A DNA stretch of 64,000 bases from Neocallimastix lanati (nom. inval.) (GCA_016946835.1 JACVTC010000230.1:1-64000), one strand, 5' to 3'; shown: positions 44,735 to 54,895, numbered from the stretch's first letter. Notes: generated by a model not told the origin, from the sequence alone. Numbers and translations: made by a program.

Positions 44735-45090
44735 TTTCATATTTATTTTGTTTTATTTTGTTTTATTTTATTTTATTTTACTCAATCTGTACTTTATATT
44801 CATATTTTTACTATTTATTTTATTTTATTTTATTTTATTTTATTTAATTTTATTTTATTTTATTTTATTTTATTTTATTTTATTTTATTTTATTTTATTT
44901 TATTTTATTTTATTTTATTTTATTTTATTTTATTCAATCTGTACTTTATATACATATTCTACTATTTATTTTATTTTATTTTATTTTATTCAATCTGTAC
45001 TTTATATTTATATTTCTACTATTTATTTTATTTTATTTTATATATTTGTACTTCTATATTATTATATTCTTTATTTTTTTTTATTTTATT
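44735..45090. repeat. TTTTA pentamer array
   Basis: A long run of TTTTA units is interrupted twice by CAATCTGTACTTTATAT. A similar TTTTA-rich stretch occurs at 47580-47740. The repeats create long Phe/Tyr/Leu-rich open frames with no gene meaning. Confidence 0.88.
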
Positions 45091-45909
45091 TTTAAATATT
45101 CATTTTAAAATTATTATTTCCTTTTTAATATTTTTTATCAAATATTTTAATTAAAATTTATATTTTACAAAAATCTTTTTTACTCAGGAACATTATGTTT
45201 AACTTAATAGATTAATTGAAAATTTAATTATAAATATTAAATTAAAATTTTTTCAAAGTAATACTAATATTAAAAATAACATTTTTAAACATAAATTACT
45301 ATTAAATAATAAGTTATTTTAGATATTTATATTATATTTATAAAAGGAAATAATTAATATTTTAAATTATTTCTATCAAGCACTCTTAAAAAACTTTACT
45401 ATTTGTAAAAATAGTAAAGTTCTTTTTATTAGTTTATTATATTTGTATAAGTATTATATTTTTATCATAATACATAAATATCATTATAAATATTTAAAAT
45501 GTATATTTGAAATATTTATTAAAAATATGAAATATACAATAAATATTTTTAAAAAATATAATAATTTAATATTTTGTTTATTTTATAAAATTTTTTTATT
45601 TATTTATTTATTTATTTACTACTATATAAAATAAAAATAAGGCGAAATGCAATATATTCATATTTTTAATATTTTACAATACTAATATATAATAATAAAG
45701 ACATCTTTTAATATATTTTTATTTAGTAATATTTAATAAAGTAAAAAATATTTAAAATAAATTTATAAAAAAATTTTTTTTAAAAATTTTTTAAGCTAAA
45801 CCTATCAATAAATATTAAATAAATTTCAATATTGAATTTCTTATTAAATAAAAAAATCTAATTATCAATTAATTGTAATTATGATATTGAAAGGATTTAA
45901 TAATTATTT

Positions 45910-47304
45910 TTATTTGGATTTATTAAAATTAATGATTTCATTATTCAATCTAATTAAACAATTAAACCAATTTTCGATGATATCATTTTTACTACATCCA
46001 ATATTTTTTAATTCGGCTTCCATATTTTTATAATATTCAACTAAAATATTAATTTCATCGACCCTTTCTGATATTCTGCTCTTTTTTCTCCAAGTTCCTT
46101 TAATTCTCATTTGGTAATCATAGTAAGATTTGGATTCTTCAAATTGTATTGTATATATTAATTTATAAAATGAAGGCTTTTTTACAAATAAATTTTTTAA
46201 ATAACTGTTATAAGATTCTGAAGCATTATTTGTTATGTGGTCTATATTGTTGTAATAATTCCAATATTTTATATTATAGATATTTAGAAATGTTTTCTCA
46301 AAATAATCTAAAAAATTCAAAAATTGGGAACAGGTAGATTCATATCTCTTGCATATATTTTTAATTTTATTAAAAATATCAGGTATGTATTCAATATTAA
46401 TAAAACATAAATTAGAAATGGCTTTATAATAAGTATTTAAAATATTATGATCTTTCACTTCCTTGTAACATAATTTATTTATTTTAGTCATTAATAATCT
46501 TTTATAATGCCAAATACAATATTTAATATTGTGAAAAATATTTTCCACTGCATTAGATATTCCTTTTTCAAAATCACAATGAAAAATTTTTTCTGAGAAA
46601 TTAATATTTGAATTATATTTAATTATTTTTTTTTTTATTTCATTAAATAATATTTCATAAGTTGTTTGTTCTTTGTTTTTTAATATTGACATGGAAGTAG
46701 TGTAAAAACAATTTAATTCTGTAACATAAGTTCTGGTAATGAATACTTGATAACTATTAGTTGGAGCTATTAAAAATGTACCATCAGCAAATATATGTTT
46801 ATTCTCTATAAATAATTTTGCTTGGAATGGGGATTGAAAAATTATTATATTAGAATTTATGAATATCATAAAGTATTCACCTCTTATTGTTTTATAATAT
46901 TCAGATTCATTTGGAGCTTCATCAAATGTTTTTATATTAGGAAATAATTGTTTATTTTTATATCTTGTTATTTGGGTATTAATTGTTTTATATTCAGGGC
47001 ATATATATACTATTTCTTGAGAAATTTTATCAAATATACGTTTCGATTTTATATCAGAAGGAATCAAACTTTTTTTTATTTCATCTTTAATTTTATGTTT
47101 TATTAATGATTTGGATGCATTAATTTCATTACCAGGATGATTATGTGAAGAATCATAATTTAAAACCTCTTTATTATCATTTAAAATAATAAAAGACTTA
47201 CATTTATTTAATGTTTTATATTCTGTACATCTATATATTTTTGTATTATCTTTGTTTAATTTTGAAAAATTATATTTAAATTTTCGATCTATAATTATTT
47301 GCTC
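45910..47304 (-). CDS. MULE transposase with FLYWCH zinc finger
   Basis: The frame is open from 47304 down to the stop at 45910. The N-terminal part (about 47105-47280) encodes a FLYWCH-type zinc finger, FKYNFSKL...YRCTEYKTLNKCKSF and later SSHNHPGN, with C...C...HxH ligands. The MULE catalytic domain follows: AFADGTFLIAP-type sequence (IFADGTFLIAP, first Asp), FHCDFEKGISNA (second Asp), the C..H motif CIWHYKR, and TNNASESYNSYL supplying the likely Glu. An upstream in-frame ATG (47350-47352) is separated by a TAA at 47305-47307, and no other ATG precedes the finger. The copy therefore carries one nonsense codon or has a different start. DDE transposases of this group cut at both transposon ends. 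Confidence 0.88.
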   Translation of the reverse strand, partial: EQIIIDRKFKYNFSKLNKDNTKIYRCTEYKTLNKCKSFIILNDNKEVLNYDSSHNHPGNEINASKSLIKHKIKDEIKKSLIPSDIKSKRIFDKISQEIVYICPEYKTINTQITRYKNKQLFPNIKTFDEAPNESEYYKTIRGEYFMIFINSNIIIFQSPFQAKLFIENKHIFADGTFLIAPTNSYQVFITRTYVTELNCFYTTSMSILKNKEQTTYEILFNEIKKKIIKYNSNINFSEKIFHCDFEKGISNAVENIFHNIKYCIWHYKRLLMTKINKLCYKEVKDHNILNTYYKAISNLCFINIEYIPDIFNKIKNICKRYESTCSQFLNFLDYFEKTFLNIYNIKYWNYYNNIDHITNNASESYNSYLKNLFVKKPSFYKLIYTIQFEESKSYYDYQMRIKGTWRKKSRISERVDEINILVEYYKNMEAELKNIGCSKNDIIENWFNCLIRLNNEIINFNKSK

Positions 47305-48524
47305 TTATCCTCGATTTGTTTCACTTATATCAATCTTTAGATTTCCCTCCATCAAAATTTTCAATATAAATATTAATAAATATGAAAATATTTATTTTTT
47401 ATTTTTTATTTAATATGTATTTTCAATTTTTTTAAAAATTACAGTTATAAATATAAATAAATACTAAAAAAATATTTGTCTTTTCTTTTTTTATTTTATA
47501 TTTTCATTATAAAATAAAATATTTATTTAATTATTATTTATTTATATAATAAAAAATTACAGTTATAAATAAAAATGAAAATATTTTATTTTATTTTTAT
47601 TTTATTTTATTTTATTTTTTATTTTTTATTTTATTTTATTTTTTATTTTTTATTTTATTTTTTATTTTTTATTTTATTTTTTTATTTTTTATTTTATATT
47701 TTTATTTTTTTTTTATTTTTTTTTTATTTTTTCACTTTTTATTATCAAATATATATATATTAAATTATGAATTATTATAAAATAAAATATTTATTTAATT
47801 ATTATTTATTTATTTATTTATTTTTTTTTTTTTAAAAAAATTACAGTTATAAATAAATATGAAAATATTTTATTTTATTTCAAGAAAATTAATAAAAAAT
47901 ATTTATCTTTTCTTTTTTTTTATTTTATTTCTTTATTATAAAATAAAATATTTATTTAATTATTATTATTTATTTATTTATTTATTTATTTATATAATAA
48001 AAAATTACAGTTATAAATATAAATAAATATGAAAATATTTTATTTTAATTTTTTTGTATTATATTTTTTTAATCTTTTTTATTTTTTATTTTTTATTTTT
48101 TTTTTTTAATTTTTTTTTATTTTTTTTATTTTTTTTTTTTTTAATTTTTTTATTTTTTTATTTTTTATTATCAAATATATATTAAATTATTAAATTATTA
48201 TATAATAAAATATTTATTTAATTATTTATTTATATAAAAAAATTTATATATAATACGCCATCTCAAAAAACATGTGGCTTATATATATTCACGTGAGGTT
48301 CCGAAACGCGCTCTCCCCATTAATTTCAATATGTTAATAGTATTTAGTCAATTAGTTGGCCTAGACTATTTCCTAAATATTTTAATAATAATTATTATAT
48401 TATTAATTATTAATATTGAAATTCAAATAACTGAATTATTGAAATTGAAATTGAAATTCATTTATTATCTTAACAGCAGATAATAGTTATATTAATTAAT
48501 TTTAGTTTTAGTATAGCTATTACA

Positions 48525-49061
48525 ATTTGAATGTTGAGGTTCATATTAGAAAAGGAGTGTGAACATTAAATAAATAGATAAATTAAATAATTACTAAATT
48601 ACACTAAAAGAATTTATTATTACACATTATAAATTTTACTTAAAGAACTATTATTAAAAATATTTATTATTTATAGATTATATAATTATTTTATTGTTAA
48701 AAATACTTTATTAATATTAATATTTATTTTTATAACAATATGGGAAACCTTTCAATTATTATTCCTAATTCATTTTTTTTACTATTTCTAATTCTTTTCT
48801 TAGAAAGGCCCCCCTCATAAAATAATATGGATAATACATATTTTATATTATTTAATTACATTATTAAAACCAATCATATAAATTAATTAATTACATAAAT
48901 TTAATATTTAAAATATAACTAATATAAAAATTATTAATATAGAATATAAGAAAATTATTAATAGTAAAGAATATAATAATATATTTTTATATAATAAATT
49001 ATTAAGAATTTATATTAAAAATATCATTATTATTTCATTCTTTATCATGAAACACACAAAA
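48525..49061. other. AT-rich spacer upstream of second tRNA cluster
   Basis: No gene is seen. The text TTCATTCTTTATCA just before the tRNA-Trp copy matches the sequence upstream of the first cluster, where gypsy #3 and solo LTR E have inserted. Confidence 0.55.
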
Positions 49062-49132
49062 GGAGGGTTGGCGCAACGGTAGCGCGTCCGCCTCCAGAGC
49101 GGAAGGTTGGGTATTCGAATCACTCACTCTCC
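49062..49132 (+). tRNA. tRNA-Trp (CCA), second copy
   Basis: It is 71 nt and identical to 36194-36264 except for one base in the T stem (GGGTA instead of GGGTG). This breaks the last T-stem pair. Acceptor, D and anticodon arms are intact and the anticodon is CCA. It is probably still transcribed, but processing may be weaker. Confidence 0.85.
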
Positions 49133-49788
49133 AAATTTTTATTTTTCAAATTTTTATTTTTCAAATTTTTATTTTTTTTTTTTTAAAAAACTTTTTTTTT
49201 TTATTATAATTATTTTTTTTTTCTTTATAGAAGCCTTTTTTTTTTCGTTTCGTCTGGTCACTTTGCTGATAAGGATAATAATAAGGATTTTTTTTTAACT
49301 TTTTATTTTTACTCATGTCCTATCCTCCCCTCTCTCTCTCTATCCTTAATTAAAAAAAAAAAAGAAAAAAAAGTTTATGTATATATATATAATACCATGA
49401 CATTGTGTTTGATTTTAATTTTTTTGTTGTTTAAATTTAATTTTTTTTTTCAAATTTTGATTTTTTTTTTATTGAAGAATAAAACCCATAAGCCATGGGA
49501 TATACTTGCTCAAAGAAAAAAAAAAAAAAAAAAAAAAGAGGGGAAGCCATCAATACAATTATTAAATTTCTAAAATGTATTGACAATCGAAAGAAAAAGA
49601 TAATTTTTTTTTTCTTTTGTTTAAAAAGGGAAAAAGGTCAAGAATATAGTAATAAAATAATAAAGATACGTATAAGTATTAAATTATAAGAAAAAAAAAT
49701 ATATATATATATAAAAACCTATAATAATAATAATAAAAAAGATTGAAAAAAAAAAAAAAAAAAATTGAAATTAAAAATAAAAAGTAGA
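49133..49788. other. Duplicated tRNA spacer, second copy
   Basis: The region is near-identical to 36265-36912, including GATAAGGATAATAATAAGGA and the sequence around AAGCCATGGGATATACTTGC. There is no convincing gene. Confidence 0.6.
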
Positions 49789-49860
49789 AGGGGCGTTCCG
49801 GATTTGAACCGAAGACCTATTGATCTGCAGTCAATTGCTCTACCGCTGAGCTAACACCAA
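49789..49860 (-). pseudogene. tRNA-Cys (GCA) with broken acceptor stem
   Basis: Anticodon, D and T arms match the intact tRNA-Cys at 36913-36984. The 5' acceptor strand reads TTGGTGT instead of GGGGTGT while the 3' strand remains ACGCCCC, so the first two pairs are lost. Such a tRNA would be a poor substrate for end processing and charging. It looks like a freshly inactivated copy. Confidence 0.78.
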
Positions 49861-49874
49861 TATCAATAATGAAG

Positions 49875-49956
49875 CGTCAGCTGCAGGGTTTGAACCTGCG
49901 CGGGCAGAGCCCACCAGATTTCAAGTCTGACTCCTTAACCACTCGGACAAACTGAC
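49875..49956 (-). tRNA. tRNA-Ser (TGA), second copy
   Basis: It is 82 nt and appears identical to 36999-37080, with acceptor GTCAGTT, loop CTTGAAA, a long variable arm and GGTTCAAACC. Solo LTR A7 begins 64 bp upstream of its 5' end. Confidence 0.92.
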
Positions 49957-50020
49957 TGCTTCTACAGTACTTGTGGTACACCATATGAAAAATTTAAAAT
50001 TTAAAATTATATAAAAAATT

Positions 50021-50683
50021 TGTCAAAGTTTTTTGTGTTAATTTGGTCTTAACGATTAGGTCAAGATGCCAAATTATAGTAATTAATTAAAATATAGTTT
50101 TACTCTTATTTCAAACATATTGTTATTAGTAAATTTTATAATTAATTTTTTTTTATTTAAAATATAAATTTTATTTAATCTTAATAATATTTTATTATAT
50201 TATTATTTTATATAATTATTACTATAATTTAAATTACAATAATCCTACAAAGGATTAGTCAAAAGATTTAAACATGTATTTATATAAAATAATTAATTAT
50301 TAAAATATTAATTATTAATATGAATATGTAATAATATTAATATAACTTTGATATTGATAATATAAAGTAAGATAATAATATAAATATTTAATATAAATAA
50401 AATATAAGAATATAATATTAGTTAAATATTATATTTTATAATTAAAATATAATATGTAGAAATTAATTTAATATGACAATCACGTGTTTACATTATTTAA
50501 TATATATTAATTTCAATATGTAAATAATATTTAGTCAATTAGTTGGCCTAGACTAATTCCTAAATATTTTAATAAAGTTAATTTAATAATAATTATTATA
50601 TATTATTATTCGTTAATATTGAAATTTAAATAACTGAATTATTGAAATTGAAATTGAATTGAAATTCAATTATTATCTTAACA
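50021..50683 (-). mobile_element. Solo LTR, family A, copy A7
   Basis: It begins TGTCAAAGTTTTTTG and ends TTATTATCTTAACA (663 bp), with AAATT on both flanks. It lies 64 bp upstream of tRNA-Ser. The flanking sequence differs from that of A3, so this is an independent insertion at almost the same distance from the paralogous tRNA gene. Confidence 0.9.
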
Positions 50684-51038
50684 AAATTTAATTAATAACA
50701 AAATTGTAAAAATAGAAATAAATTAAACTAAATATAGTTAAATGAAAATTGTAATGTAAGATGTATTTTAAATATGTAGTAAATAAAGAGAATTAATAAG
50801 GTAGTTTTTGTCAAATATAAAAATATTTAAAAGTTGATCAAAATCGGAATCTAGTGAAATTGAGATTCCGAATGTGTGAGATTTGGCATTTAAAATAAAA
50901 ATAATTGAAATTAATAATTTTTAATAAATATAAATTTACTTAAGAATTTAAATATTTAAGAGAATAATTATTATTAATGATATTAATTAAATTACAATTA
51001 AATTCCAGAAATTCGTGCTATCTGTACCAAAAAAAATT

Positions 51039-51056
51039 TGGGGGCTTAGCCGGGAA
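51039..51056 (+). other. Candidate tRNA-Pro primer-binding site
   Basis: TGGGGGCTTAGCCGGGAA matches the retroviral proline PBS pattern TGGGGGCT...CCGGGA, with differences in the centre and at the last base. It begins with TGG, as needed to pair with a tRNA CCA end. The tRNA-Pro of this genome is not in the window, so the match to the host is untested. Confidence 0.5.
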
Positions 51057-51120
51057 AAGTAAATGAATTAATTATATTAATGAAAAACATAATAAGTAAT
51101 ATAAATAGAATTATGAACTG

Positions 51121-51475
51121 TAATAAATAATAAATAAGTAATTATAGTTAGTTAATTACTTTTGAGTAAATAATAAATAAGTAATTATAGTTAGTTAATT
51201 ACTTTTGAGTAAATAATAAATAAGTAATTATAGTTAGTTAATTACTTTTGAGTAAATAATAAATAAGTAATTATAGTTAGTTAATTACTTTTGAGTAAAT
51301 AATAAATAAGTAATTATAGTTAGTTAATTACTTTTGAGTAAATAATAAATAAGTAATTATAGTTAGTTAATTACTTTTGAGTAAATAATAAATAAGTAAT
51401 TATAGTTAGTTAATTACTTTTGAGTAAATAATAAATAAGTAATTATAGTTAGTTAATTACTTTTGAATAAATAAT
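51121..51475. repeat. 43-bp tandem repeat (about 8 copies)
   Basis: The unit contains TAAGTAATTATAGTTAGTTA and ATTACTTTTGAGTAAATAAT and recurs every 43 bp (for example GAGTAAAT at 51164, 51207 and 51250). It lies in the leader of the gag-only element. Confidence 0.92.
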
Positions 51476-51582
51476 AAAAAAAAAAAAAAAAATATTAAAT
51501 AATAAAAAAATATTAACTATAGCTAGTTAATGAAAATTATCCATTGATGAATTATCAAATTGTTATGAATAATTAAGGAATA

Positions 51583-51816
51583 ATGGAACCTAATCTAATT
51601 AAGTTAATTAAAATATTACCACGACTAAATGTAGTGAATGAACAAAACGTATTGACATGGTATGACAAGTTGGTAAACTTAATACAAGGGAGTGGTGTTC
51701 AAGATGAAGAAATTAGATATAGATTAGCGTTTCTTGCTACCAGTGGTGAAGCACGAAGACTAATAAAAGAATTAAAAGAGGAAATAAGAAGTGTATCCAA
51801 ACTTAATCCAAATTAA
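51583..51816 (+). CDS. Gag-like protein, N-terminal part
   Basis: The 77-residue frame (MEPNLIKLIKILPRLNVVNE, then LTWYDKLVNLIQGSGVQDEE and RLAFLATSGEARRLIKEL) resembles the start of a Retrotrans_gag capsid domain. In such proteins a short helix is followed by W-x-x-x-L and a segment ending in G-x-A-x-x-L. This is the first half of the gag of the element at 50684-53155. Confidence 0.6.
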   Translation: MEPNLIKLIKILPRLNVVNEQNVLTWYDKLVNLIQGSGVQDEEIRYRLAFLATSGEARRLIKELKEEIRSVSKLNPN

Positions 51817-52630
51817 AAATGCTCTTCATAAAATAAAAGATCGAGACCATTTTTATTATTACGATAAATTAAAGGCTATAAAATTAAAGGTAGGACAAAA
51901 TTTATTCGATTTTAATTCTATTTATTTAGAATATTACAATAAATTACCATCACTGCTTAAGGAAGGCATTACAGTAAAAGACTACGTTAGGTCAATTGAG
52001 ATAAATCAATATGCATGTTTTACTGTAATTTATGAAGGCGTTGAAACAATTGAAGAAGCTTGTCGAATTACACATAAAATACAAAATATCATTAACTTTG
52101 AAGAATGTGTACGAAATGAGCAAAATTTTTATTATGAACCAATGGAGTTAGCAGAAACTGTTGAAATCAAAGAAATTAAACAAGAAGAAAACAGTAATAA
52201 AGAAGAATGGATCGCTAAAGCCGAAGATATCAAAGTAATAAATGACAAAGAAGAAGTTGAAAAGGGTGATGAAGAAACAATTAATAAGAATACTATGTTA
52301 AAAGAAATAGAAGATGATGACAAACCAATCAATCATAATGACGGAATAAATAACGAAATAAAGGAAGTGGAAAATATTGCAAGTCTTAACAAAATTAATA
52401 CTGAAAATAATAATGAAGAACTAATGAGAGCGGATAACCATGTGAAAACGCAACGAACTGATAAATTTGAGTGGATAGATACGACAAGTGAAAAGTATCA
52501 AACATTCAGGATCAACATCAAAGATAATTCCAAGACAAGGTGCGATAATCGAGAAGACTTAAGAATGGTAGAAAGGAATTATAAATATAAAAGGAAATTT
52601 ATAAACTATTTTATATTATTTTTATTTTAG
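51791..52630 (+). CDS. Gag-like protein, C-terminal part
   Basis: The first 110 residues continue a capsid-like helical region (YYDKLKAIKLKVGQNLFDFN, YLEYYNKLPSLLKEGITVKD). This matches the gag pattern of a flexible 'L..L.Q....V..F...F..L...L' segment. The remainder is a highly acidic, Lys/Glu/Asn-rich tail with no zinc knuckle. The tail is unusual for a nucleocapsid region. No enzymatic domain follows before the purine tract. Confidence 0.6.
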   Translation: MYPNLIQIKNALHKIKDRDHFYYYDKLKAIKLKVGQNLFDFNSIYLEYYNKLPSLLKEGITVKDYVRSIEINQYACFTVIYEGVETIEEACRITHKIQNIINFEECVRNEQNFYYEPMELAETVEIKEIKQEENSNKEEWIAKAEDIKVINDKEEVEKGDEETINKNTMLKEIEDDDKPINHNDGINNEIKEVENIASLNKINTENNNEELMRADNHVKTQRTDKFEWIDTTSEKYQTFRINIKDNSKTRCDNREDLRMVERNYKYKRKFINYFILFLF

Positions 52631-52782
52631 CTTTTATAGTTATTAATAAATTTTATATAGTCAAGAAAACAGATAGTATAGAGATAGTTAATTATTTAAA
52701 GTAGATCAATTTTTCTGTTTCGTTTACTAAGTCAACCTTAGGAGGACTTCAGGGGACGAAGTCCAAGTTAGGGGGGAGATCT

Positions 52783-53155
52783 TGGTACGAGACCAAGTGA
52801 AAAATTAAAATTAAATAAAATTAAATTTACAATAAAAAATAGGAAATCGAATTAATCCATAAAAGGATAGATTAAATTGTAATTTATATATAAAATGCAA
52901 AAAATTAAAAATTATTAAGACTCTCTCTTTTCCAAATAACTATTTTATTAAATGTAAAAATAAATTGAATTGCAATTGATCTAAATTGTGATCTCAATTG
53001 TTTAAAAATAAAAATTTAAAAATAAATAAATAAATAAATAATAAAATAAAATTTACATATTTAGTTCTAATTTACGATTTTAGTGTTAATTACTTATTAT
53101 TGTGAATATTAATATAATTAGATATAAATTTTTAAAATTCATTTACATCGTACCA
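52783..53155 (+). repeat. Candidate 3' LTR of the gag-only element
   Basis: It starts TGGTACGAGACCAAG right after a purine-rich stretch and ends ACATCGTACCA, giving the 8-bp terminal inverted repeat TGGTACGA/TCGTACCA. Similar ...GTACCA ends occur at 51029 and 61492. Confidence 0.5.
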
Positions 53156-53161
53156 CTTGCT

Positions 53162-53955
53162 TGTAAGAAACGGTAATTATTTGTTAAATAATTATAATTT
53201 CTTTATTTGATTATTTATCTATTATATAATTTATACATTCATTCATTAAATTAGTAATTATTTATCAAGTTAATATGTATTTGTACATTCAATTATAGTT
53301 TTAATTTAATTAAAAATTTTCTTTAAATTTATTTAGTATACATTTATTTTATTTAATTTATTTAATTAATTATAAATTTTATTAATTTCTATAGTAATGA
53401 ATTAATTATTTAATTATTATTTTTAATTAAAATTTGAATTAACGAACTTTAAAGTTTTTATTTTCTTATTAAAATATAAATTAATTTTATCGGACTTTAA
53501 GGTTTTTTCTAATTTATTATAATAATAAATTGGTTTTTCCTTAAAGAACTTATCTAGTTTTTTCTTCTAATCTTTTTCTAGATAAGATAATTGTTAAGAT
53601 TAGAAAACCTTTTAAATTATTATTTTATATAAAATTTATAAAATTTTATTATTTAATTTTTAGTATAAATAGCTATTGATTTCTCTAAATTTTTGAGAAA
53701 TCAAGAGTTATTATTATATAATAAATATTAAATAAATATATAATAATAATAAATAAAATCTACAACATTTTCAATAAGTGTTCTTTTTATTTTGTGTTGT
53801 TTATTATATTTGTTTATAATAAACTCTTCTTTGCCAAGATAAGTTAAATTTTTCTTTATTTTTTCTAATTGTTTTCTTATTTTCTCAACTTGATGTTAGT
53901 ATCAGGTTGTAATTAATAATTTTGTTATAATAAATATTATAATGAAATTATTACA
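53162..53955 (+). mobile_element. Solo LTR F
   Basis: It begins TGTAAGAAACGG and ends AATTATTACA (794 bp), with TTGCT on both flanks. The right duplication overlaps the first T of LTR C2, so F inserted at the edge of C2. It has the TATA-hairpin module (53673-53707) and the palindrome GTTTATTATA...TATAATAAAC (53799-53824). Confidence 0.85.
53673..53707 (+). promoter_or_regulatory. LTR TATA-hairpin module (F)
   Basis: TATAAATAG precedes CTATTGATTTCTC and, after a 9-nt loop, GAGAAATCAAGAG, then TTATTATT. Confidence 0.55.
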
Positions 53956-53959
53956 TTGC

Positions 53960-54841
53960 TGTTAGAAATTGAAATAAAAATTCTTTTATAGCAATTTCTA
54001 ATCCACAATTTTATTTTAATAATAGTATTATTAATTAAAATTGGGAAATTTTAAATTTGTTTTATTAAAAAAAAATCGAGTTTATTATAAGAAAATTTAA
54101 TTTATTTATTTCATTTTACCCAAAAAAAAAAAATAAATAAAAATTATTTTAAAAAAAAAAAATTATTATTATTATTAATATTTTAATTTATAAAAATTTA
54201 TTGTTATTATTATTTTTTTCTTATAATAATAACTCTTAATTTCTAAAAGAACTTAAGAGTCTCTATTTATACTTTTTCAAAATTTTAAATTAAATATTGT
54301 CTAATCTTAACAAATTTCTTATTTAGGAAAAGATTAGAAGAAAAACCTAAACAAGTTTCGATTAATATTCTAAACATATTAATCATCGGATCATTAAGTA
54401 AAACCGATACCAATCAGTATTCTGGAAAACCTTAAAGATCGATTTTCTAATTATTTTTATAATAAATAAATTTAATTAAATGTCCAAAATAATAAATAAA
54501 AAAAAAATTAAAAATTGAATAAATTTGTCCAAATTTAGAAAAAATTTTTTGTTATGAAAAATTTTAAATAATTTTTGATTATGTCTAAACATTTAAATAA
54601 TAATTATAACGAATAAATATTAACTAATATTAATAAAATTTTTAATTATTAAGTTTAACTAATAATTGGTTAACTACTCCTAATTTTTAAATAATTTTAC
54701 ATGTAATAGTTATAGTACATTGTTACAAAATAAATAATGATAATGTAAAAATAATGTATTTCTAATTATTATGTATTTAATATATTAATACATAATAAGA
54801 AATAATAATTAAAATTTAAAAATTTATTATTATTTCTTACA
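53960..54841 (-). mobile_element. Solo LTR, family C, copy C2
   Basis: It begins TGTTAGAAATTG and ends TTTCTTACA, and shares long blocks with C1 such as AGCAATTTCTAATCCACAAT and AAAATTGGGAAATTTTAAAT. Discounting the later insertions F and G, its flanks are CTTGC and CTTGT, a possible target duplication with one change. It seems to have inserted at the edge of LTR B2. Confidence 0.72.
54233..54259 (-). promoter_or_regulatory. LTR TATA-hairpin module (C2)
   Basis: CTCTTAATTTC...ACTTAAGAG hairpin downstream (minus strand) of a TATAAATAG box. It is a diverged copy of the shared module. Confidence 0.5.
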
Positions 54842-54895
54842 CTTGTTGTAATAATTTAATTAAAAAATTATAATTAAATTATTAATCATTAATAT

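Larger units (their letters stand above)
43695..48318 (-). mobile_element. MULE (Mutator-like) DNA transposon, 4.6 kb
   Basis: The element is flanked by a perfect 9-bp duplication ATTAATTTC (43686-43694 and 48319-48327), which in other family A copies is present once. The termini are GAGAGTGGTGCGTTTCG and, inverted, GGGGAGAGCGCGTTTCG; the inner 8 bp GCGTTTCG match. Subterminal AATGTGGCTT words occur near both ends. It encodes one MULE transposase on the minus strand, and the rest is low-complexity repeats. It is the youngest layer of a three-level nest. It is probably non-autonomous now, because the transposase carries an in-frame stop near its N-terminus. Confidence 0.9.
43208..48475 (-). 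mobile_element. Solo LTR, family A, copy A6, split by the MULE
   Basis: It begins TGTTAAAGTTTTTAGG and ends TTATTATCTTAACA, with GCAGA on both flanks. Without the MULE and one 9-bp duplication it is about 635 bp, the normal family A size. Confidence 0.88.
42222..48524 (+). mobile_element. LTR I, interrupted by A6 and the MULE
   Basis: The LTR begins TGTAAAAAATCA and ends GCTATTACA, with ATTTG on both outer flanks (42217-42221 and 48525-48529). Without the nested A6 it is about 1,030 bp. It carries the TATA-hairpin module at 42925-42953 and the palindrome GTTTATTATA...TATAATAAAC at 43096-43121. Tracing its far end across 5.3 kb of nested DNA is supported by the exact target duplication. Confidence 0.82.
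50684..53155 (+). mobile_element. Gag-only LTR retroelement (TR-GAG-like)
   Basis: A plus-strand gag-like coding region (51583-52630) is the only coding content. Upstream, at 51039-51056, lies TGGGGGCTTAGCCGGGAA. It closely resembles the tRNA-Pro primer-binding site known from murine leukaemia virus and other elements, nine bases after an LTR-like end CTGTACCA. Downstream is a purine tract (AGGGGGGAGA near 52770) followed by TGGTACGA...TCGTACCA (52783-53155), a plausible 3' LTR. The 5' LTR start is not defined and the two LTRs are not clearly alike, so the left boundary is approximate. No protease or RT is present. It looks non-autonomous and broken by about one change. Confidence 0.6.

Noticed and set aside
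44094-45095. Long Phe/Tyr/Leu-rich open frames resembling membrane proteins
   Set aside because: They arise from the 46-bp and TTTTA tandem repeats inside the MULE. Every frame of such repeats stays open.
51121-51475. Regular direct repeats that might suggest a CRISPR array
   Set aside because: The 43-bp units are contiguous with no unique spacers, and the context is a eukaryotic retroelement leader.
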